Source: UBA1227 sp045629305
Lineage (GTDB): Bacteria > Bacillota > Clostridia > Oscillospirales > Acutalibacteraceae
Assembly: GCA_045629305.1 (NCBI GenBank)
Contig: JAZQQZ010000019.1
Location: 72,050 to 136,049 of the forward strand
Direction: 5' to 3'
DNA: 64,000 bases
Shown here: in pieces, positions 58,025 to 64,000 of the stretch
Position numbering within the stretch: position 1 is the first letter of the stretch
Layout: each line of letters starts with the position of its first letter
The notes under the pieces: generated by a model
What the model saw: only the letters and a program-made list of their open reading frames with translations
Told to the model about the DNA's origin: nothing
The model's database searches: none
Made by a program: the position numbers and the translations under genes

Positions 58025-59335
58025 GTGGCAGTACAGGACAAAGACAAAGTATTTTGCGCGTTCTGTGGTAGAACTCAGGACGAGGTTTACAAATTAATAG
58101 CAGGCCCAGGTATCTTTATCTGTGATGAATGCGTTGAGCTTTGCATGGACGCATTACATGAGGATGATGGCCCGAAACATAAGGCACACATGCCTAACAC
58201 GGGCAAACCACTTCCAAAGCCTGAAGAAATCAAGAAGGCTCTTGATGAATATGTAATTGGCCAGGATGAGGCTAAGGTTGCTCTTTCAGTTGCAGTGTAC
58301 AACCACTACAAGAGAATCTTCTATGGCGACGAAGTTGGCGTAGAACTTCAGAAGAGTAACATACTTCTTCTTGGACCTACAGGTGTCGGCAAGACAATGC
58401 TTGCGCAGACACTCGCACGTATGCTCGATGTACCATTCGCTATTGCTGATGCTACAACACTCACAGAGGCAGGTTATGTAGGTGAGGACGTTGAGAACAT
58501 CCTTCTCCGTCTTATCCAGGCTGCAGACTATGATGTTGAGCGTGCAGAGCGCGGTATCATCTATGTCGATGAAATCGACAAGATAGGAAGAAAGTCTGAG
58601 AACCCATCTATCACACGTGATGTATCCGGTGAAGGTGTACAGCAGGCACTTCTTAAAATACTTGAAGGAACAGTATCTAATGTTCCACCACAGGGTGGCA
58701 GAAAACACCCACAACAAGAGTTTATCCAGGTAGACACAAAGAATATTCTCTTTATCTGTGGCGGCGCTTTCGACGGCATTGAAAAGATTGTCGAGAAGCG
58801 CGAGGGCCAGGGCTCACTTGGCTTCGGCGCAGATATTAAGACGAAGAAGGAAATGGACCTCACAGAGGCAATGAGCAAGGTAATTCCTCAGGACCTCGTA
58901 AAATATGGTCTTATTCCAGAAATCGTTGGTCGTATACCAGTAATTACAGCTCTCGCAGACCTCGATGAGGATGCACTTGTTAAGATTCTTAAAGAACCTA
59001 AGAACTCGCTCGTCAAGCAGTATCAGGAACTCTTTAAGATGGACGGCGTGGATCTCGAATTCCAGGACGATGCCCTTGTAGCAATGGCTCGCCAGACACT
59101 CGAGAAAAAGACCGGCGCTCGTGGACTCCGTGGTGTAATGGAAAAGATTCTTCAACCAGTAATGTTCTCTTCTCCTTCTGATAACAAGGTTGAAAAAATC
59201 GTAATTACCAAGGAGTGTGTTGAAGAAGGTAAAGAACCTAAGGTTCTTCGCAATCCTAACAAGAAGCCTCCAGAGCCACTTCTCATAGATGGAAGCGCTG
59301 CGAGCAAGCCTGCTAAGACTCGTAAACGCGCATAA
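58025..59335 (+). CDS. clpX: ATP-dependent Clp protease ATP-binding subunit
   Basis: This AAA+ unfoldase feeds substrates to ClpP. The 436-residue protein has the N-terminal zinc-binding domain (CAFCG and CDECVELC), Walker A GPTGVGKTMLAQTLA, Walker B IIYVDEIDKIGRK, the pore loop region GYVGED, the IGF-like ClpP-binding loop (LGFGADI), sensor 1 and sensor 2 GARGLRGVMEKI. The start is GTG 58025, seven bases after AGAGGTGG. Confidence 0.98.
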   Translation: MAVQDKDKVFCAFCGRTQDEVYKLIAGPGIFICDECVELCMDALHEDDGPKHKAHMPNTGKPLPKPEEIKKALDEYVIGQDEAKVALSVAVYNHYKRIFYGDEVGVELQKSNILLLGPTGVGKTMLAQTLARMLDVPFAIADATTLTEAGYVGEDVENILLRLIQAADYDVERAERGIIYVDEIDKIGRKSENPSITRDVSGEGVQQALLKILEGTVSNVPPQGGRKHPQQEFIQVDTKNILFICGGAFDGIEKIVEKREGQGSLGFGADIKTKKEMDLTEAMSKVIPQDLVKYGLIPEIVGRIPVITALADLDEDALVKILKEPKNSLVKQYQELFKMDGVDLEFQDDALVAMARQTLEKKTGARGLRGVMEKILQPVMFSSPSDNKVEKIVITKECVEEGKEPKVLRNPNKKPPEPLLIDGSAASKPAKTRKRA

Positions 59336-59343
59336 CGTATGTG

Positions 59344-59380
59344 GAACTGCCAACGGGAAACCAATGGCAGTTCTTGCTTT
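59344..59380 (+). terminator. Hairpin between clpX and lon
   Basis: GAACTGCCA (59344-59352) pairs with TGGCAGTTC (59365-59373) with a 12-base loop, followed by TTGCTTTAT. The T-run is poor, so it may be a partial terminator or processing site. Confidence 0.5.
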
Positions 59381-59396
59381 ATAGAGAGTGATTTTT

Positions 59397-61715
59397 ATGG
59401 AAGATAATTTAGTACTAGTACCTGTAGTTCCTCTTCGCGATCTTGTTGTATTTCCAGGAATGGTTCTCCATTTTGATGCAGGAAGAGAGAAATCTATCGC
59501 TGCAGTTAAGACCGCAATGGATGATGGAAGCCAAATATTCCTTGTTGCACAGAAAGATATGTTAATTGAGGAACCTACATTTAATGATATGTTTAAAATG
59601 GGTGTACTTTGTAAAGTACGCCAAGTTGTCGCTGTGCCTGAAAGCAGTGTTGTAAGAGTTGTTGTCGAAGGAGTATCACGTGCAGAATTGCACCGTGGTA
59701 TTGACGACGGCAAGTATCTCTCAGCACTTGTAGAGCCGAAGCTTGAAAAAGGCTATGCAAAGAGCCGTGAGAACCATGCTGAGGCACTTATGCGTAAGGT
59801 AAGTGACAAATTTGAAGAATATGCATCTCTTAGTCCTTCGATGTCACCGGACATTTTGATTAAGGTGATAGCAGGTGATAAGCCAGGCTCTATGGCTGAC
59901 TATATCGCTTCAGTTCTTAAAATCTCATTTGAGGATAAGCAGAAAATACTTGAGACTCTGAGTCAAATCGATCGTCTTGAGAAACTTTATGAAATCCTAA
60001 TCAAAGAGGTTGAGATTCAGAAGATTGACGAGGAAATCACTGCCAAAGTTGAAGAGTCTCTTGAGAGAGGACAGTTGGAATACTTCCTTCACGAGAAGAT
60101 GAATGCCATCATGGAAGAACTTGGCGACACTGAAGAAAATGAGATAGAGGCATATCAAAATAAAATCAAAGAGATAAAGCACCTTGATGAGAAATCCAGA
60201 GCAAAGCTCAACAAGGAATGTAACCGTCTAAAGAAGATGGGCCCTGCATCCCAGGTTGAGGCAACTGTAGTGAGAAACTATCTCGATTGCGTGCTTGATC
60301 TCCCTTGGGATAAGGAGACTGAGGACAACCTTGACCTTTCCCATGCACGTGAAGTGCTTGATAAGGACCATTATGGCCTCGATGAGGTAAAGGATAGAAT
60401 CATTGAGATACTTGCTGTACGCAATCTTAATCCAGATATAAAGGGACAGATTATCTGCCTCGCAGGACCTCCGGGAGTCGGCAAAACTTCAATTGCCGAG
60501 AGTCTCGCGAGAGCTATGGGCAGAAGTTTTGCAAGAGTCTCCCTCGGAGGTGTACACGACGAGGCAGAGATACGCGGTCATAGACGCACGTATATAGGCA
60601 GTATGCCTGGACGCGTCATCTCCGCAGTATCGGATGCTGGCACTCGCAATCCGCTCATCCTTTTCGATGAAATCGACAAGATGGCTTCGGATATGCGCGG
60701 CGACCCAGCATCAGCGATGCTCGAAGTTCTTGACGGAGAGCAGAATAAGGCTTTCGTCGATCATTTTGTAGAGATACCGTTTGATCTGTCACAGGTTGTA
60801 TTTGTAACAACAGCTAATGATAAAAACAACATACCTGCGCCACTTCTTGACAGGATGGAAGTGATTGACCTTTACAGCTACACCGCAGACGAGAAATTCA
60901 ACATTGCGAAGAAGCATTTGATTCCGAAATCAATCAAACGCCATGGCCTTAAAGCAAAGCAGTTAAAGTTCAGTGCTACGGCGATTCGAGAGATTATTGA
61001 CGGCTATACAAGAGAGGCTGGAGTACGTAATCTTGAGCGTAAGATTGATAAGATATCAAGAACAATTGCATGTAGAGTAGTTAAGGACATTAATTACTCT
61101 ATTACTATTAAGAGCGAGGACCTTCTCGATATTTTAGGACCTGCTAAATATAAAGATGAAAAACTTCTTCAAAATGAAGTCGGAGTAGTAAACGGTCTTG
61201 CTTGGACTGAAGTTGGTGGCGAGATGCTCAAGGTTGAGACAGCAGTAATGCCTGGTAAGGGCGAACTCGAACTCACTGGTTCACTCGGCGACGTAATGAA
61301 GGAGTCTGCGAAAGCAGCTGTTTCATATATCAGAACAAATGCTAATAAGTATGGTATAAGCGCTGACTTCTATGAGAAGAAAGATATCCATATCCATGTT
61401 CCAGAGGGTGCCGTTCCGAAGGATGGTCCATCAGCTGGTGTAACAATGGCGACATCGCTTCTCTCTGCGCTCACAGGTAAGCCGGTCAATGGCAAGGTTG
61501 CCATGACAGGTGAGATTTCTCTCACCGGTAAGGTTATGCCAATCGGCGGACTTCGTGAGAAGACGATGGCGGCATATAAATCAGGAATTAAGACTGTGGT
61601 AATTCCAAAGGATAATACTGCAGACCTTAAGGACTGTGCAGAGGTAGTAAAAAAGAACATCAAGTTCGTACCAGTTACGAAACTTGATGAGGTATTTAGT
61701 GAAGCACTTATTTGA
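59397..61715 (+). CDS. lon: ATP-dependent protease Lon
   Basis: This soluble AAA+ serine protease degrades misfolded and regulatory proteins. The 772-residue protein has the N-terminal LON domain (VPVVPLRDLVVFPGM), a coiled-coil region, Walker A LAGPPGVGKTSIAESLA, Walker B PLILFDEIDKM, and the protease domain with the catalytic serine in PKDGPSAGVTMATSL. The catalytic lysine lies in the later GKVMPIGGLREKTMAA region. ATG 59397 is chosen behind GAGAGTG; a GTG at 59388 is part of that site. Confidence 0.97.
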   Translation: MEDNLVLVPVVPLRDLVVFPGMVLHFDAGREKSIAAVKTAMDDGSQIFLVAQKDMLIEEPTFNDMFKMGVLCKVRQVVAVPESSVVRVVVEGVSRAELHRGIDDGKYLSALVEPKLEKGYAKSRENHAEALMRKVSDKFEEYASLSPSMSPDILIKVIAGDKPGSMADYIASVLKISFEDKQKILETLSQIDRLEKLYEILIKEVEIQKIDEEITAKVEESLERGQLEYFLHEKMNAIMEELGDTEENEIEAYQNKIKEIKHLDEKSRAKLNKECNRLKKMGPASQVEATVVRNYLDCVLDLPWDKETEDNLDLSHAREVLDKDHYGLDEVKDRIIEILAVRNLNPDIKGQIICLAGPPGVGKTSIAESLARAMGRSFARVSLGGVHDEAEIRGHRRTYIGSMPGRVISAVSDAGTRNPLILFDEIDKMASDMRGDPASAMLEVLDGEQNKAFVDHFVEIPFDLSQVVFVTTANDKNNIPAPLLDRMEVIDLYSYTADEKFNIAKKHLIPKSIKRHGLKAKQLKFSATAIREIIDGYTREAGVRNLERKIDKISRTIACRVVKDINYSITIKSEDLLDILGPAKYKDEKLLQNEVGVVNGLAWTEVGGEMLKVETAVMPGKGELELTGSLGDVMKESAKAAVSYIRTNANKYGISADFYEKKDIHIHVPEGAVPKDGPSAGVTMATSLLSALTGKPVNGKVAMTGEISLTGKVMPIGGLREKTMAAYKSGIKTVVIPKDNTADLKDCAEVVKKNIKFVPVTKLDEVFSEALI

Positions 61716-61723
61716 GGTGGCAT

Positions 61724-62299
61724 ATGAATCTTGCTAAAGTTGATTATGAACTCTCAGCTGGTACATACGCCCAGCTCCCAGCATCGACACTTCCTGAGAT
61801 AGTATTCTCGGGCCGTTCCAATGTCGGAAAATCATCTTTAATAAATAAGGTATTAAATAGAAAGAACCTCGCCAGGGTTAGCTCACAGCCTGGCAAGACG
61901 ATCACAATCAACTTTTATAAAGCTGATACAGCTCGTCTTGTCGATCTCCCCGGCTATGGCTATGCCAAACACTCGTTTGATGAGCGAAATAGATGGGGCA
62001 AAATGATTGAGGAATATTTCCAGTCAGGTAGAGACATCAAGCTAGTCCTTCAGCTTGTTGACATGCGTCACAAGCCAACTGAGGACGACCTTCAGATGCT
62101 TGATTTCCTCTATCAGACAGGTACCCCGTTTATCGCTGTTCTAACGAAGTGTGACAAGCTCAATAAAACTGAGTTCCAGGATTGCCTTAAGATGCATACT
62201 GATATTATTTCTCAGTATGGTCCACAGGAAATTATTCCTTTTTCAGCCACCAAAGGAGACGGCGTAGATAAGGTAAAATCTTGGCTTCTTAGATTTTAA
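61724..62299 (+). CDS. engB: Ribosome biogenesis GTP-binding protein EngB/YsxC
   Basis: This 191-residue GTPase is needed for 50S subunit assembly. It shows the G1 loop SGRSNVGKSSLINKVL, the G2 threonine in PGKTITINFYK, the G3 motif VDLPGYGYAK, the G4 motif LTKCDKLNK and the G5 motif FSATKGDGVD. The ATG at 61724 follows GAGGTGG; an in-frame TTG at 61712 overlaps that site. It is placed directly after lon, as in Bacillus. Confidence 0.96.
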   Translation: MNLAKVDYELSAGTYAQLPASTLPEIVFSGRSNVGKSSLINKVLNRKNLARVSSQPGKTITINFYKADTARLVDLPGYGYAKHSFDERNRWGKMIEEYFQSGRDIKLVLQLVDMRHKPTEDDLQMLDFLYQTGTPFIAVLTKCDKLNKTEFQDCLKMHTDIISQYGPQEIIPFSATKGDGVDKVKSWLLRF

Positions 62300-62301
62300 C
62301 G

Positions 62302-62330
62302 CTTTACATTGTGATAATCACGTGGTAAAG
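62302..62330. promoter_or_regulatory. 29-bp dyad upstream of the TrpR-related gene (candidate operator)
   Basis: The sequence is symmetrical around 62316: CTTTAC (62302-62307), GTGAT (62311-62315), A, ATCAC (62317-62321) and GTAAAG (62325-62330), with three unmatched bases on each side. There is no T-run, so it is not a normal terminator. Its position just upstream of a TrpR-superfamily repressor gene suggests autoregulation. Confidence 0.6.
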
Positions 62331-62353
62331 TGTTAAAGTAAGAGGTGTTTTAT

Positions 62354-62653
62354 ATGTCAATTAGAGGCGTAAATGAAGACAATTTAAATTTCCTCTATGA
62401 TGCAGTTCTTGAACTTCGAGATAAAGAAGAATGTGAGAAGTTTTTCGAGGACCTTTGCACTATTAATGAACTTAAGTCATTGTCACAGAGAATTGTAGTT
62501 GCAAAGATGCTTACAGAGGATTGTGTGTATTCTGATATTGTTGCGGCAACTGGTGCTTCAACAGCAACAATTTCACGTGTTAATCGTTCACTTGCATATG
62601 GAGCGGGTGGATATGATGAGATATTTGACAGAATTAAAGAGAAGGCAAAATAA
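62354..62653 (+). CDS. YerC/YecD family TrpR-related regulator
   Basis: This 99-residue DNA-binding protein is of the YerC/YecD family, part of the TrpR repressor superfamily. The middle shows the helix-turn-helix region ELKSLSQRIVVAKMLTED followed by YSDIVAATGASTATISRVNR, very close to TrpR-type recognition helices. Family members are found throughout Firmicutes and their ligand is not established. The start at 62354 follows AGAGGTG, while GTG 62345 overlaps that site. The gene is overlapped by one base by hslO, so a role linked to redox stress is possible but speculative. Confidence 0.9.
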   Translation: MSIRGVNEDNLNFLYDAVLELRDKEECEKFFEDLCTINELKSLSQRIVVAKMLTEDCVYSDIVAATGASTATISRVNRSLAYGAGGYDEIFDRIKEKAK

Positions 62654-63528
62654 TGAGTAAAGTAGTACGCTTGATCTCGAAAGCCGGCGACCTTACGGTA
62701 ATCGCTACCGATTCCACTGATATAGTTCGTCGCGCTCATGAGATACACAAGACGTCTAATGTCTGCTCAGCTGCCCTTGGCAGATTGCTGACCGCCGCGT
62801 CCCTTATGGGCTCCACCCTCAAGGGACAGGATAACTCGCTGACGCTTCGCCTTAATGGCGACGGCCCGGCGGAGGTCGTAATTGCCGTTTCAGATTATGA
62901 AGGAAATGTGCGCGGATACATAGGTAATCCGCGCGTTTCTTTACCCCTTAATAATCTGGGTAAGCTCGACGTGGCCGGCGCCGTTGGAAAAGACGGTTCG
63001 CTGACGGTCATGAAGGACCTTGGACTTAAAGAACCATACATAGGCCAGGTGCCAATCGTATCTGGTGAGATAGCAGAGGATATTACAAATTATTTTGCGA
63101 TATCCGAGCAGATTCCATCTGTATGCGCACTCGGTGTCCTTTGTGCGCCAGAGAGTGAGGAGATAATCACAGCTGGTGGTTTCCTTATTCAACTTCTTCC
63201 AACAGCGACGGATGAGACGATTGATAAAGTTGAGGAAGGCCTCCGAGATATACCTTCAATTACAAGGATGCTCACAGATGGTCTGACACCTGAGGAAATA
63301 TGCAGAAAAGTGCTTCCGGCTTTCGATCTTGATCTTCTTGATACAGCGGATGCGACATATAGATGCACATGCAGTAAAAGTCGCGTAGAGAAGGCAATTA
63401 TCTCTATGGGAAGAGAAGAACTCGAAAATCTTCTCGAAGATGAAGAGACTGAAGTTTGCTGTCATTTCTGCGACAAGAAATACATATTCACAAGGGAAGA
63501 TATAAAACGCATTTTAGGCACATGTTAG
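62653..63528 (+). CDS. hslO: Hsp33 redox-regulated chaperone
   Basis: This holdase chaperone is activated by oxidative unfolding. The 291-residue protein has the N-terminal Hsp33 core (RAHEIHKTSNVCSAALGRLL, LRLNGDGPAEVVIAVSDYEG and GNPRVSLPL). The C-terminal redox switch zinc site is intact, with CxC (CTCSKSRVEKAI) and CxxC (CHFCDKKYIF). The preceding TAA overlaps the ATG by one base. A series of Ts but no GC-rich hairpin follows the stop, before the tRNA promoter. Confidence 0.96.
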   Translation: MSKVVRLISKAGDLTVIATDSTDIVRRAHEIHKTSNVCSAALGRLLTAASLMGSTLKGQDNSLTLRLNGDGPAEVVIAVSDYEGNVRGYIGNPRVSLPLNNLGKLDVAGAVGKDGSLTVMKDLGLKEPYIGQVPIVSGEIAEDITNYFAISEQIPSVCALGVLCAPESEEIITAGGFLIQLLPTATDETIDKVEEGLRDIPSITRMLTDGLTPEEICRKVLPAFDLDLLDTADATYRCTCSKSRVEKAIISMGREELENLLEDEETEVCCHFCDKKYIFTREDIKRILGTC

Positions 63529-63554
63529 GCTTGATTTTTTTATTAAAAAATTGC

Positions 63555-63583
63555 TTGACATCAAGGGCCGTGTGTTGTATATT
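63555..63583 (+). promoter_or_regulatory. Promoter of the tRNA cluster
   Basis: TTGACA (63555-63560) and TATATT (63578-63583) are 17 bases apart, with a second possible -10 (TATAAG, 63583-63588) overlapping. The first tRNA begins about 25 bases after the predicted start of transcription. Confidence 0.72.
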
Positions 63584-63614
63584 ATAAGACGTCGCGAATA
63601 CGCGATATCGGTGT

Positions 63615-63690
63615 GGGAGCATAGCTCAGCTGGGAGAGCACCTGCCTTACAAGCAGGGGGTCACAGGTTCGAGCCCTGTTGTTCCCACCA
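63615..63690 (+). tRNA. tRNA-Val (anticodon TAC)
   Basis: The acceptor GGGAGCA pairs with TGTTCCC. The anticodon stem CCTGC/GCAGG holds TAC in the loop CTTACAA. The T loop is GGTTCGAGC and the 3' CCA is encoded. Confidence 0.96.
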
Positions 63691-63716
63691 CCCTTATTTA
63701 AATGGCGAGGGAAAAT

Positions 63717-63793
63717 GGCCCGGTAGTTCAGCTGGTTAGAACGCTAGCCTGTCACGCTAGAGGTCGACGGTTCGAGCCCGTTCCGGGTCGCCA
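63717..63793 (+). tRNA. tRNA-Asp (anticodon GTC)
   Basis: The acceptor GGCCCGG pairs with CCGGGTC, the discriminator is G, and CCA is encoded. The anticodon stem CTAGC/GCTAG holds GTC in CTGTCAC. The T loop is GGTTCGAGC. Confidence 0.96.
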
Positions 63794-63805
63794 TTTTTTT
63801 TATAC

Positions 63806-63881
<76 letters not shown>

Positions 63882-63886
63882 TAAGT

Positions 63887-63962
63887 GCGGATTTAGCTCA
63901 TCTGGTAGAGCGCCACCTTGCCAAGGTGGAGGTAGCGGGTTCGAGCCCCGTAATCCGCTCCA
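63887..63962 (+). tRNA. tRNA-Gly (anticodon GCC)
   Basis: The acceptor GCGGATT pairs with AATCCGC, the discriminator is T, and CCA is encoded. The anticodon stem CCACC/GGTGG holds GCC in TTGCCAA. The T loop is GGTTCGAGC. Confidence 0.96.
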
Positions 63963-63973
63963 TTTTTTTATAT

Positions 63974-64000
63974 GGCACCATAGCCAAGTGGTAAGGCAGA
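63974..64000 (+). tRNA. tRNA 5' part, probably tRNA-Cys (cut by window end)
   Basis: GGCACCATAGCCAAG followed by TGGTAAGGCAGA is the acceptor and D-arm of a tRNA. This pattern is typical of bacterial tRNA-Cys, but the anticodon lies outside the window. Confidence 0.7.

Noticed and set aside
58814..59713. Long minus-strand ORF (299 codons) across clpX and lon
   Set aside because: Both plus-strand genes are certain. The antisense frame has no recognisable domain and no start signals.

Overview
The window looks like chromosomal DNA from an anaerobic Gram-positive bacterium of the class Clostridia (Bacillota). Evidence: a complete Rnf complex with its FMN transferase, signal peptidases in tandem, the rplS-lepB-rbgA-rnhB-yraN block, the tig-clpP-clpX-lon-engB block, a lipoteichoic-acid-synthase-type enzyme, the short archaeal/eukaryote-type prolyl-tRNA synthetase, GTP-type PEP carboxykinase, and strong Shine-Dalgarno sites. 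I cannot name the species. No CRISPR array, insertion sequence, prophage or rRNA is visible.

Layout. 1-4.1 kb: end of glutamate dehydrogenase, a GNAT acetyltransferase, a two-component system, and small housekeeping genes. 4.1-15.4 kb (minus strand): ten tightly packed genes running valS, two TrkA-type subunits, TrkH, a KdpD-like sensor without a kinase domain, trmL, degV, pgk, tpiA, gpmI. This may be one transcript joining translation, potassium uptake and lower glycolysis. 15.5-22.5 kb (plus): pseudouridine synthase, murA, yycJ, rlmH, an AEC permease and an LtaS-like enzyme. 22.6-25.9 kb (minus): a flavin reductase with an unusual C-terminus, serA and serC. 26.1-28.8 kb: an AT-rich two-domain glycosyl/glycerophosphate transferase. 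28.9-36.1 kb (minus): apbE, a NusG-II protein, a Gx transporter and rnfCDGEAB, forming an ion-pumping ferredoxin:NAD oxidoreductase module with its own flavinylation enzyme.

36.2-39 kb holds the most unusual gene: a single ORF fusing McsA (four CxxC pairs) to an McsB protein-arginine-kinase domain. Several catalytic and ATP-binding residues of that domain are substituted while the phosphoarginine-reading RDxxRA motif is kept. It is followed by a geranylgeranyl-reductase-like flavoprotein. 39-43 kb: a glycosyltransferase, pckG and a short-chain dehydrogenase. The last two have dyad-rich upstream regions. 43-50 kb: acpP, proS, a phosphatidylethanolamine pathway (pssA-psd), an NlpC/P60-like protein, a DUF6472 protein, an amidohydrolase, and DUF805 and CAP-domain envelope proteins. 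50-63.5 kb: rplS, two signal peptidases, rbgA, rnhB, yraN, thrC, a phosphoesterase, tig-clpP-clpX-lon-engB, a TrpR-related regulator preceded by a large dyad, and hslO. The right edge is a tRNA cluster (Val, Asp, Phe, Gly, and the start of probable Cys).

The genes mostly form convergent blocks separated by bidirectional terminators. Gene starts were moved to the codon with the best ribosome-binding site where an open reading frame extends upstream. All family calls come from motif recognition by eye, not database searches.
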